From assembly GCA_902581585.1 (NCBI GenBank), contig CACHPB010000005.1:19871-83870 (forward strand): 64,000 nucleotides of DNA, read 5' to 3'. Positions 29,882-37,399 of this stretch are shown piece by piece; position 1 is the stretch's first letter; each line of letters begins with the position of its first letter. Origin of the DNA: an uncultured Pelagibacteraceae bacterium (GTDB lineage: Bacteria; Pseudomonadota; Alphaproteobacteria; Pelagibacterales; Pelagibacteraceae). The notes beneath the pieces are model-generated. The model was not told the DNA's origin. It worked only from the letters and a program-made list of their open reading frames with translations, and did not search any database. Made by a program: the position numbers and the translations under genes.

Positions 29882-30628
29882 TTAATTACAAATACTAAGG
29901 GATTTTGCTATCTCATAACACTCTAAATCTAATTTTCCGTCAATTAACTCTGGTCTAAATTTCATTTGAAAAATTTTTATAATCTTTTTTAACTCATAGT
30001 GATTACTAAATTTGGTATTATACCCAATTTTATTTAAATATTTGATAAATTTATTAAAATTAAATCCAGTCATCTTGCCTCTTATTAATTTAAGCTTTTT
30101 TGGATTTAAATTATGCCAAATACCAATTTTTTTTTTATGTAAATATTTCCATGGAAATTTTTCACCTGGGTCTTTTTTTCTTAAAGGAGATATATCTGAG
30201 TGACCCAATATATTTCTTTGATCAATTTTATAGATTTTAATCAAATGTCTCAAAAGTTTTATCAAACATTCAATTTGTTTATCTTTAAATTTTCTATAGC
30301 TATTTTGATGTCCAGGGTTTGATATTTCAATTCCTATTGAATTACGATTCAAAGATCTTCGATTTTTCCAATTTGATTTACCTGCATGCCAGGCAATATA
30401 TAGATCAGGCACCATTTGGATAAGTTTACCAGATGAAGTAATATAATAATGACAACTTACATTAGAATTAAAACTAGTTAGTCTTTGAATTGCCAATTTA
30501 TCATTTTTCATTCCTGTATAATGTAGAATTAAAAACTCAATTTTTTTTTTTTCTCTTTTTTGAGGGTCAAAATTTGGAGAATAATTTATAGTCATTTTTT
30601 GAACATTTTTTAGCATTATTTCAAACAT
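29882..30628 (-). CDS. ampD: N-acetylmuramoyl-L-alanine amidase, AmpD-like (Amidase_2)
   Basis: The 248-residue protein has an Amidase_2 domain: FLILHYTGM with zinc ligand H36, AWHAGKSNW, SIGIEISNPG and GHSDISPLRKKDPG with the second His and the Asp. A C-terminal helical region of about 80 residues resembles a peptidoglycan-binding domain, as in alphaproteobacterial AmpD homologues. No signal peptide is visible, so it likely acts on recycled muropeptides in the cytoplasm. ATGs at residues 5 and 12 are alternative starts. It diverges from mlaA across 43 bases. Confidence 0.85.
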   Translation of the reverse strand: MFEIMLKNVQKMTINYSPNFDPQKREKKKIEFLILHYTGMKNDKLAIQRLTSFNSNVSCHYYITSSGKLIQMVPDLYIAWHAGKSNWKNRRSLNRNSIGIEISNPGHQNSYRKFKDKQIECLIKLLRHLIKIYKIDQRNILGHSDISPLRKKDPGEKFPWKYLHKKKIGIWHNLNPKKLKLIRGKMTGFNFNKFIKYLNKIGYNTKFSNHYELKKIIKIFQMKFRPELIDGKLDLECYEIAKSLSICN

Positions 30629-30671
30629 TTAAATCTTTAAATAAGTATAAGATATAATATAGTTCGTTAAT

Positions 30672-31475
30672 ATGAGAAAATTTTTATTAGTAATTATAAT
30701 TTCTATAATTTCCCAAGCAGTCTCTCTAAATGTTTTTGCAGGATCTGACGGGACACTAAAGATGAAAAATAAAACTGAAACTAGCAGTGAAGAAGTTAAA
30801 GATTGTTTTGAAACTTTAAATAGGGGTATATTTGCTTTTAACCAAGGACTAGATAAAGTAGTTTTTAAACCAATTGCAAAAGGCTACAGGTATCTTCCAA
30901 AACCAATTAGGTCAGGAACAAGCAATGCCTTAAGCAATTTGTCAAATGTCGTGACTATCCCTAACAACCTTTTACAAGGACAATTTAAAGATGCAGGAAT
31001 AAATACTTTAAGATTTTCAATTAATTCAACTCTAGGAATTGCTGGAATTTTTGATGTTGCATCATACTATGGACTTAACAAGCTTGATAAAGAAGATTAT
31101 GGTCAAACTCTTGGAACTTGGGGTGTGAAAGAAGGCTGCTATTTTGTTCTACCTGTTTTGGGCCCAACAACGGTAAGAGATACTTTGGGTTCAATTGCAA
31201 ATTTTTCAGGAGGTGATGCTTGGTACAATGTTACCATTGCAAATGATACAAGATATTTAGAGAACTCAGACTATTATTATTCAAGATTGGCAGCTGGGAT
31301 TGATTTTAGAGCAAAGAATCTAGAAGCATTTGATAGCCTTGAAAATAACTCTATTGATTTATATGCATCAGTAAGAAGTCTTTATTTGCAAGATAGGAAA
31401 AGGAAAATACTTAATTTAGATGAAACAACTGAAACAATGAATGATGATGATTGGGAGGAAATAGATACCCAATAA
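30672..31475 (+). CDS. mlaA: MlaA/VacJ-family protein of outer-membrane lipid transport
   Basis: The 267-residue MlaA-family protein has the motifs NRGIFAFNQGLDK, YRYLPKPIRSG, RFSINSTLGIAGIFDVA, EDYGQTLGTWGV and FVLPVLGPTTVRDTLGS. MlaA removes mislocalised phospholipids from the outer leaflet of the outer membrane and passes them to MlaC, encoded next. The N-terminus is a signal peptide (about residues 1-23, ending VFA-G). It lacks the lipobox Cys of E. coli MlaA, so this version seems not to be lipidated. The mlaBDEF genes are not in the window. Confidence 0.9.
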   Translation: MRKFLLVIIISIISQAVSLNVFAGSDGTLKMKNKTETSSEEVKDCFETLNRGIFAFNQGLDKVVFKPIAKGYRYLPKPIRSGTSNALSNLSNVVTIPNNLLQGQFKDAGINTLRFSINSTLGIAGIFDVASYYGLNKLDKEDYGQTLGTWGVKEGCYFVLPVLGPTTVRDTLGSIANFSGGDAWYNVTIANDTRYLENSDYYYSRLAAGIDFRAKNLEAFDSLENNSIDLYASVRSLYLQDRKRKILNLDETTETMNDDDWEEIDTQ

Positions 31476-31481
31476 TTATTA

Positions 31482-32072
31482 ATGATTAAAGCTAAAATTT
31501 TTTCTTTTTTATTTCTTATTTATTTATTAATAAATCCATCAATGGCTAAAGAGCCAAGCAAATTAATTACAGAGATAGTAAACGAGGCATCAATAATATT
31601 ATCGAGTTCAGATCCAGTTGAGTCTAAAATTATTAAATTAAATAATATCGCAGAAAATAACGTAGATATAAATGGTATTGGAATGTACACCTTAGGAAAA
31701 TACCGAAAAAATTTGAGTGAGGAACAAAAAATAAAATATACAAAATTATTTAAAAGTTATTTTTTAAAAAGTTTTTCAAGTAGGTTAGTAGATTATTCTG
31801 ATCCAAAAATAAATGTAGTTTCAGAAAAAAAAATAAACGAAAAATATACTATTGTGAATACCGTCTTAGAAGAAACTTCTAAAAATCCAGAGATAAAAAT
31901 AGATTGGAGAATATATACAAAAAATCCTGAAAGACCGTTAATTAGAGATCTAATTGTAGAAGGTTTAAGTTTAGCAAGAACTCAAAAAGAAGAATTTAAA
32001 TCTATAATTCAAAACAATAATGGAGATATCAACTACCTTTTTAAATCTCTTGAGGAGTTTATTATAAAGTAG
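31482..32072 (+). CDS. mlaC: MlaC-family periplasmic lipid-binding protein
   Basis: The 196-residue protein has a signal peptide (about residues 1-22, ending SMA-K). It also has the MlaC/Ttg2D fold marks: LGKYRKNLSEEQKIKYTKLF, YSDPKINV, then VDWRIY-like IDWRIYTK and DLIVEGLSLARTQKEEF. It ferries phospholipids between the outer-membrane MlaA and the inner-membrane ABC transporter. It follows mlaA by 6 bases and ends one base before the tRNA-derived repeat at 32073. Confidence 0.87.
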   Translation: MIKAKIFSFLFLIYLLINPSMAKEPSKLITEIVNEASIILSSSDPVESKIIKLNNIAENNVDINGIGMYTLGKYRKNLSEEQKIKYTKLFKSYFLKSFSSRLVDYSDPKINVVSEKKINEKYTIVNTVLEETSKNPEIKIDWRIYTKNPERPLIRDLIVEGLSLARTQKEEFKSIIQNNNGDINYLFKSLEEFIIK

Positions 32073-32119
32073 TTTGGTGGGCCCGCCAGGACTCGAACCT
32101 GGGACCAATACATTATGAG
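32073..32119 (-). repeat. Orphan tRNA 3'-half fragment (att-like direct repeat, distal copy)
   Basis: These 47 bases match 33619-33665 exactly: the anticodon loop, the 3' side of the anticodon stem, the T-arm, the acceptor 3' strand, CCA and two further bases. Beyond it only scattered similarity to the tRNA 5' half remains and no cloverleaf can form, so this is not a functional tRNA. It begins directly after the mlaC stop. Confidence 0.9.
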
Positions 32120-32248
32120 AGTCCTGAAGTAACTTAAATCAAGATTGCTATTGTTTGTTAATTTGAATTGAATTTTTCGATTTACACAATTTCGAATACT
32201 ACAAAAATATGAAATTAGACAAATAAAAGTGTATTTTAGTGAAAATTA

Positions 32249-32644
32249 TTATCTGTTATCACAGAGTGTCTTTATAATATTTCCCATAATTGTACCTGGA
32301 GGAAGATAATTCCATTTTAATTTATCTCTTTGAAAATTTGAAAATTTCCCAGTGCCCATTTGCCCTTCATAGAATATATATTGTACACCAGCAGATCTTA
32401 TAAGATTACAATCTATTTTATGAAATGTTTTACCAGACAAAATTGATTTACCGTTGTCAACTACTGGTTTTTTCCAATCTTTCAATGACCATATATATAA
32501 ATATTCACCATCGTCTGAAAGAGTTTTAATATCTAAATACATTTTTCCATCTGGTTGCTCTATATTTCCCACTTCAATCCACTCTGCTTTTACGTTTGAA
32601 ATTAATAAAAAGATAAAACTAAATATAACTAAGTATTTTTTCAT
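32249..32644 (-). CDS. Secreted surface-adhesin E-like protein
   Basis: The 131-residue protein has a clear signal peptide (about residues 1-20, ending VKA-E). A small beta-rich domain follows: WIEVGNI, MYLDIKTL, YLYIWSLKDWKKPV, then a conserved-looking KIDCNLIR and a C-terminal CDNR. The two mature-region Cys could form a disulfide. The layout resembles the surface-adhesin protein E family (Adhesin_E), whose members share a W..V..YVD..T...W.L...DC pattern. Function here is unknown. Its ATG overlaps the upstream 62-residue gene stop as ATGA. It is the last gene of the islet operon. Confidence 0.6.
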   Translation of the reverse strand: MKKYLVIFSFIFLLISNVKAEWIEVGNIEQPDGKMYLDIKTLSDDGEYLYIWSLKDWKKPVVDNGKSILSGKTFHKIDCNLIRSAGVQYIFYEGQMGTGKFSNFQRDKLKWNYLPPGTIMGNIIKTLCDNR

Positions 32645-32829
32645 TTGTGTTTTTTTCTAAACTTCTCGTTTATATTATCCATATAAACTCTAATCTTTTC
32701 TCTTTCTGTAACTTCTCTACCCTCTTTTAATTGCCGGGCTAATTTCTTTTTTTTATATGAGTAATAAATTGGCAATACGATTGATAAGCCAACTATAATT
32801 ATTGCTAGTATTATTTGCCAAGTTTCCAT
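32641..32829 (-). CDS. Small single-pass membrane protein, unknown
   Basis: The 62-residue protein has one hydrophobic segment (about residues 4-25) and then a highly charged, Lys/Arg/Glu-rich cytoplasmic helix. I do not recognise a family. It looks real because its ATG shares a base with the stop of the 80-residue gene (TAATG) and its stop overlaps the next ATG (ATGA). Such back-to-back coupling is unlikely by chance. It might act as a membrane tether for the product encoded upstream (speculation). Confidence 0.6.
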   Translation of the reverse strand: METWQIILAIIIVGLSIVLPIYYSYKKKKLARQLKEGREVTEREKIRVYMDNINEKFRKKHK

Positions 32830-33071
32830 TAGTTTATTGTCTTAAAGTAATCCTCTAAATTAGAATGTGCAATATCATTTAAATCCCACTCCCACCTCTC
32901 TACTGTGCGTTTATTTGGATTTTCTGATAAAATTGCTTCGATAAAATCTTTTTGAATGATAATCTTAATTAGAACTGAAATTTCTGGAGGAAAATAATTT
33001 ACTAACCTGGGTATTTGTTTATCGAATTCCTTTAGTGAAATTTTTTTATCAAATTTTATTTTTAATTCCAA
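32829..33071 (-). CDS. Small soluble protein, unknown
   Basis: The 80-residue protein has no signal or membrane segment. It has mixed alpha/beta character with a RTVERWEWDLNDIAHSN stretch near the C-terminus. No family is recognised. It is translationally coupled to the following 62-residue membrane protein gene (TAATG) and lies 29 bases after the 123-residue membrane protein gene. Confidence 0.55.
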   Translation of the reverse strand: MELKIKFDKKISLKEFDKQIPRLVNYFPPEISVLIKIIIQKDFIEAILSENPNKRTVERWEWDLNDIAHSNLEDYFKTIN

Positions 33072-33100
33072 GCTGTTCTCCTCACTTTTTTTTCATATAT

Positions 33101-33472
33101 TTAAAATAGTGTAGCTAAAATACTAATGATTATAAATAATATAACAAAGGGCACAGCCCAACCAAAGAAGAAATCAAAAGTATCATAAATGCCTTTTAAT
33201 AAATTTGTCAGTGGATTATCATTTTTTTTTAAATTTTTTCTGCCTTTTTCAGTTTTTTTTGAATAATCTTTTCCTGGAAAAATTTTAAAATAATATTTTG
33301 GAAAATCGATCCAAAATAGTGCAACTATTGGAATTGAAAATGCTAAAGCAATAGTACCTAAAAAACTCGATTCATTAAAATCTATATTAAATGATTTAGA
33401 TAAATGGGAGAGCAAATATAAAGTTAAAATAAATCCAATTACTCGAAAGGGCCAAAAGAAAAAAATATACAC
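33101..33472 (-). CDS. Membrane protein, unknown
   Basis: The 123-residue protein has three likely membrane segments (about residues 3-22, 38-58 and 102-122). Between the second and third is a Lys-rich loop. No family is recognised. It is the first gene of the four-gene islet set. Upstream, 33473-33618 is A/T-rich and gene-free. I see no convincing promoter there, although transcription on this strand must begin nearby or read through from the tRNA. Confidence 0.5.
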   Translation of the reverse strand: MYIFFFWPFRVIGFILTLYLLSHLSKSFNIDFNESSFLGTIALAFSIPIVALFWIDFPKYYFKIFPGKDYSKKTEKGRKNLKKNDNPLTNLLKGIYDTFDFFFGWAVPFVILFIIISILATLF

Positions 33473-33618
33473 AGCTATATTTTATTAAACTTTATCGAAT
33501 AAGACCAGTACATTGCTAAAAATGATTGGACTCAATTTGGTATACAATGAAAAAATTTTTAGAGTTTTTTTGCTAAAATTTTAAGAAACTTAATTTTCTA
33601 AACGTTGATTTTACTGGA

Positions 33619-33665
33619 TTTGGTGGGCCCGCCAGGACTCGAACCTGGGACCAATACATTATGAG
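33619..33665 (-). repeat. tRNA-internal copy of the 47-base direct repeat
   Basis: This segment lies inside the intact tRNA(CAU), from the anticodon loop to two bases past CCA. It is identical to 32073-32119. In the integration model it is the attachment core next to the tRNA 5' half. Confidence 0.9.
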
Positions 33666-33697
33666 TGTACTGCTCTAACCAACTGAGCTACAGGCCC
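33621..33697 (-). tRNA. tRNA with CAU anticodon (tRNA-Ile2 likely, tRNA-Met possible)
   Basis: A complete cloverleaf can be drawn: acceptor GGGCCTG with CGGGCCC, D-arm GCTC/GAGC with GG in the loop, anticodon stem GTACA/TGTAT with loop CTCATAA (anticodon at 33661-33663), T-arm CCAGG TTCGAGT CCTGG, and encoded CCA. The acceptor resembles alphaproteobacterial tRNA-Ile more than elongator tRNA-Met, suggesting the lysidine-modified Ile2 species that reads AUA. The presence of tilS in the genome would support this. Confidence 0.9.
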
Positions 33698-33796
33698 TAA
33701 ATTGAGGGTTTTTTACAATAACTATTGTGCTCTAGCAAGGAATAAAACTTAATTCTAAAAAATTTTAGTTTTTTAAGTAATTTAGTATAGTTATTT

Positions 33797-35413
33797 ATGG
33801 AAAAATCAAAGGGTGATTTTTTAACAAAAGAAATAAGTAAAATTTTGAATTTTTATAAGTCAGGTGACTATCACTCAATTATAATTAGGTCAAAAAAACT
33901 TTTAAAAAAATATCCAGATTTTAGTCCACTTTATAATTTTTTAGGGATAAGCTATAGACAACAAGGAAAAATAAAACTTGCAGAGAAAATACTTCTGAAA
34001 GGGTACTCAATAGATCCAAAAAATCCTGGAATATTAACAAATCTAGGATCGATTTACAGAATAAAAAATAATAAAAAAGATTCACTAAAATACTTTGAGG
34101 AGTCTTTCAAAATAAATCCTAATGATATTGCACTTTTAGTTAATTATGCGAATGCTTTAAGTGATTTTAACAGAATTCAAAAGTCAATTAGTCTTTTAGA
34201 AAAAGCTAGGCTAATTGACAAAAATAACCAGACTGTGCTTATCAGTCTTGCGAGTTCATATCAAAATTTAGGAAAATTTGAAGATGCCAGAAATATATTA
34301 TTAGAAATTATTGAAAAATTTTCTGAATTAACAATTCCTCATAAAATGCTTTCAGACATTACTAAATATAAAGTTAATGATAAACATCATTTACAAATGC
34401 TGAAATATGCTGAACACATTGATAAAAATCATACAAAGTATACTGAGGAATTAAAATATCCTCTGTATTTTGGGCTTGCAAAATCGTTTGAAGATCAAAA
34501 AAATTTTAGAAATGCTTTCAAATGGTTAAAAAAAGGTAACGACACAAAAAAATTTACAATTATTAGAGATGCTAAAATATTAAATCAGAAAAATCCAATA
34601 AAAAAAGAAATAAATTTTTTGAATATTGTACAAGAAATTTTTCAAAATATTGATATAAAGAAATATGATAATGAAAACAAAAGTGGAAAAAATTTAATAT
34701 TTATTCTTGGATTGCCTAGGTCTGGAACAACATTAACACATCAAATTATTGCATCTCATTCTAAAACTTTTGGTGGGGGAGAGCTGAATTTTCTTACCCG
34801 TGCAGTATATGATAATATTGATGATCAAATTTTCTTAAATATTTTTAAAGACTATAATTTTCAAAAACTAAATAATTTAGTCCAAAATTATATTGAAAAT
34901 TGCAAAGATTTAAATAATGAGGGAAAAATAATTGTGGATAAATCCCCAATGAATTTTAGAATGATAGGGTTTATAAGAATGTTATTCCCAGAGTCTAAGG
35001 TTATTCATTGTACTCGTGAAGCTAAAGATAATTGTTTGTCGATTTATAAAAATGTTTTTAATGAGTCAAATATTCCATGGAGTTATAATATTGATGATTT
35101 GACAACATATTACAGAGAATACAAAAAAATAATGAATTTTTGGAATACAAAAATGCCTGGTTTTATCTTTAATTCGAGCTACGATTTATTAGTTAAAAAT
35201 CAGGAGACTCAATCTAAAAAAATTTTTAATTTTTGTAATTTAAATTGGGAAAAAGATACATTAAAATATTACAAAAATATCATTCCGATACAAACCGTAA
35301 GTATAGAGCAAGCAAGAAAACCTGTATATCAAACATCACTAAAAACTTATGAAAATTACTCTGAATTTTTAGATTTTAAGGAAATAGATAATATAGAGAG
35401 AGAATATTCTTAA
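33797..35413 (+). CDS. TPR-repeat sulfotransferase
   Basis: The 538-residue protein has two parts. Residues about 1-210 are tandem TPR repeats (FLGISYRQQGKIKLAEKIL and similar units). From about residue 297 there is a Sulfotransfer-type P-loop domain with 5'-phosphosulfate loop GLPRSGTT (305-312) and the 3'-phosphate site KVIHCTREAKDNCLSIY near residue 400. It would transfer sulfate from PAPS to an unknown acceptor, perhaps a peptide or glycan held by the TPR array. No signal peptide is visible. It stands alone between two tRNA genes on the other strand, a position common for acquired genes. Confidence 0.82.
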   Translation: MEKSKGDFLTKEISKILNFYKSGDYHSIIIRSKKLLKKYPDFSPLYNFLGISYRQQGKIKLAEKILLKGYSIDPKNPGILTNLGSIYRIKNNKKDSLKYFEESFKINPNDIALLVNYANALSDFNRIQKSISLLEKARLIDKNNQTVLISLASSYQNLGKFEDARNILLEIIEKFSELTIPHKMLSDITKYKVNDKHHLQMLKYAEHIDKNHTKYTEELKYPLYFGLAKSFEDQKNFRNAFKWLKKGNDTKKFTIIRDAKILNQKNPIKKEINFLNIVQEIFQNIDIKKYDNENKSGKNLIFILGLPRSGTTLTHQIIASHSKTFGGGELNFLTRAVYDNIDDQIFLNIFKDYNFQKLNNLVQNYIENCKDLNNEGKIIVDKSPMNFRMIGFIRMLFPESKVIHCTREAKDNCLSIYKNVFNESNIPWSYNIDDLTTYYREYKKIMNFWNTKMPGFIFNSSYDLLVKNQETQSKKIFNFCNLNWEKDTLKYYKNIIPIQTVSIEQARKPVYQTSLKTYENYSEFLDFKEIDNIEREYS

Positions 35414-35422
35414 ATTTAAAAA

Positions 35423-35497
35423 TGGTGGGCCGTGTTGGTTACGCTCCAACTACCCCTGCAATGTCAATGCAGTACTCTACTATTGAGCTAACGGCCC
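35423..35497 (-). tRNA. tRNA-Val(GAC), structurally aberrant
   Basis: The helices are good: acceptor GGGCCGT/ACGGCCC, D-stem GCTC/GAGT, anticodon stem CTGCA/TGCAG with loop TTGACAT (anticodon GAC), T-stem GTTGG/CCAAC and encoded CCA. However, the D-loop is AATAGTA, without the G18-G19 pair, and the T-loop is AGCGTAA instead of TTCRANY. The canonical elbow contact is therefore absent on both sides. The 5' end lies one base after the rpoD stop codon, so it is probably cut out of the rpoD transcript. It may be a tolerated degenerate tRNA or a pseudogene. Confidence 0.75.
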
Positions 35498-35498
35498 T

Positions 35499-37334
35499 TT
35501 AACTCTCTAAAAAACTTTTTAATTGTTTTGATCTACTAGGATGTTTCAATTTTCTGAGTGCCTTTGCCTCTATTTGACGAATTCTTTCTCTAGTCACAGA
35601 AAACTGTAACCCAACCTCTTCTAATGTATGATCTGTATTCATACCAACTCCAAACCGCATTCTCAGAACTCTTTCTTCTCTTGGTGTTAAAGTTGATAAA
35701 ATTTTCGTAGTGGCTTCACTTAAATTAGATTTAATAGCTTGCTCAAGTGGTGCTAATGCTTTTGTATCTTCTATAAAATCTCCTAAACTACTATCTTCTT
35801 CGTCTCCGACTGGTTTTTCAAGTGAAACTGGCTCTTTTGAGATTTTTAGAACTTTTCTTACTTTTTCCAACGGCATTCTTAATTTTTTTGCAAGTTCCTC
35901 TGGTGTAGCTTCTCTACCAAATTCACTTAAAATTAGTCTTTGAGTTCTTACTATTTTGTTTATTGTTTCAATCATATGCACTGGTATTCTTATCGTTCTA
36001 GCTTGGTCTGCGATTGATCTTGTTATAGCTTGTCTTATCCACCAAGTGGCATATGTAGAAAACTTATAACCTCTTCGATACTCAAATTTATCAACAGCCT
36101 TCATCAATCCAATATTTCCTTCTTGAATTAAGTCTAAAAATTGAAGACCTCTATTTGTATATTTTTTTGCTATAGATATCACTAATCTAAGATTAGCTTC
36201 AACCATTTCCTTTTTTGCGATACGAGACTCTTTTTCACCTTTCTGAACTCTACTTACAAGTAATTTAAATTCAGTTACTGAAATTCCAAGCCTGCTACTA
36301 ATTTCAATTAGTCTATCTTTGATATTTTTGAATTCATTTTTATACTTTTGAAAGAATTTCTTCCAAGTATCATTGGTATCTAAGAAGTTTTTTAAGTTAG
36401 GATTAATTTCATTACCCACATAAAATTTAATAAACTCTTCTCTAGAAATTTTCTCATTCAAGGCAAGTCTTAATAGATTTCCCTCTAGAGAAATGATTTT
36501 ACGATTTTCAATATAATGTTTTTGAACTAATTCCTCTAATACAGAAGGTGATAATTGAAGTGTTTTAATATTTTCCAGTATATCTTCTACAATTTTTTTA
36601 TAGTTTTTTTCCTTGGATGTAGAAAATTGTCTTGAATTAAGAACACAATCAAGTTTCTCTTTCTGATACTTAATCAATTTGTTATATTCTTTTGTCAAAT
36701 TGTAAATCGTTTTCAAAACTTTTGGTTTGATCTCGGTTTCCATAGCCGCTAAGGTTGGATTAAACTCGTCATCGTCTGTATTGCTTTCTTCTTCCTCTGT
36801 TTGAGTATTGGTATTATCATCTGATTTTTTTTGTTTAGCACTTTGACCAGTGTCTTCATCTTCCATATAATTAGTATCTATATCTATTATCTCCCTTACT
36901 AAAATTTCATCGTTTTGAAGTTGTTTATTCCATTCAAAAAATTGTTGTGCAGTAATTGGACTTTGTGATAATGCATTTAACATAACGTCTTTTCCAGCTT
37001 CAATCCGTTTTGCTATTGCAATTTCACCTTCTCTAGAGAGCAATTCAACTCCCCCCATTTCCCTTAAATACATTCTTATAGGGTCATCACTTTTTTCAAC
37101 TGATTTACCCTCTTCCTTTAATCCATTTTCTTTTTTTCTGAGTACTTTAAAGTCTGCTTTTTTTTCAACTAAAATTATTTTCGCATCTAAAATATGAATG
37201 AAGGCTTGTTCTAAATTTTCATCTGATAGGTTTCTTTTTCCTAAGGATTTATTTAACTCCTCGTAAGTGATAAATCCTCTATGGACACCTCTGCCCATAA
37301 GTCTAGCGAATGATTTAGTAATTATACGTTCCAC
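35499..37334 (-). CDS. rpoD: Primary sigma factor RpoD (sigma-70)
   Basis: The 611-residue protein has the group 1 sigma layout. A region 1.1-like start ([17 protein letters not shown]) and an acidic non-conserved region precede region 2 with [12 protein letters not shown] and [16 protein letters not shown]. Region 3 and region 4 with [14 protein letters not shown] and [18 protein letters not shown] follow. The start is GTG at 37334. It directs RNA polymerase to housekeeping promoters such as those near 29340 and 39725. It follows dnaG by 65 bases, in the yqeY-dnaG-rpoD order common in alphaproteobacteria. Confidence 0.96.
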   Translation of the reverse strand: MERIITKSFARLMGRGVHRGFITYEELNKSLGKRNLSDENLEQAFIHILDAKIILVEKKADFKVLRKKENGLKEEGKSVEKSDDPIRMYLREMGGVELLSREGEIAIAKRIEAGKDVMLNALSQSPITAQQFFEWNKQLQNDEILVREIIDIDTNYMEDEDTGQSAKQKKSDDNTNTQTEEEESNTDDDEFNPTLAAMETEIKPKVLKTIYNLTKEYNKLIKYQKEKLDCVLNSRQFSTSKEKNYKKIVEDILENIKTLQLSPSVLEELVQKHYIENRKIISLEGNLLRLALNEKISREEFIKFYVGNEINPNLKNFLDTNDTWKKFFQKYKNEFKNIKDRLIEISSRLGISVTEFKLLVSRVQKGEKESRIAKKEMVEANLRLVISIAKKYTNRGLQFLDLIQEGNIGLMKAVDKFEYRRGYKFSTYATWWIRQAITRSIADQARTIRIPVHMIETINKIVRTQRLILSEFGREATPEELAKKLRMPLEKVRKVLKISKEPVSLEKPVGDEEDSSLGDFIEDTKALAPLEQAIKSNLSEATTKILSTLTPREERVLRMRFGVGMNTDHTLEEVGLQFSVTRERIRQIEAKALRKLKHPSRSKQLKSFLES

Positions 37335-37399
37335 AATAAAAAAGTTCAGGATGTATATAATGGTAAATTAAAAAAAATCTATGGGATTTTAATTTAAAT

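Larger units (their letters stand above)
32073..33665. mobile_element. Putative tRNA-targeted integrated islet (remnant)
   Basis: A 47-base exact direct repeat bounds this segment. One copy (33619-33665) is the 3' part of an intact tRNA(CAU) gene, and the other (32073-32119) is an orphan fragment. Site-specific recombination into a tRNA 3' end leaves exactly this geometry, with the element on the CCA side of the restored tRNA. The roughly 1.5 kb between holds four small same-strand genes and no integrase, so if it was mobile it is a decayed or satellite form. A local tRNA duplication is the alternative. Confidence 0.45.

Noticed and set aside
32073..32119. A second functional tRNA gene beside mlaC
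   Set aside because: Only the 3' half from the anticodon loop onward is present. The bases beyond 32119 do not pair to make an acceptor, D-arm or full anticodon stem.
33473..33618. A regulatory RNA or gene in the islet leader
   Set aside because: There is no stable G/C-containing stem and no coding potential. The sequence is low-complexity A/T.
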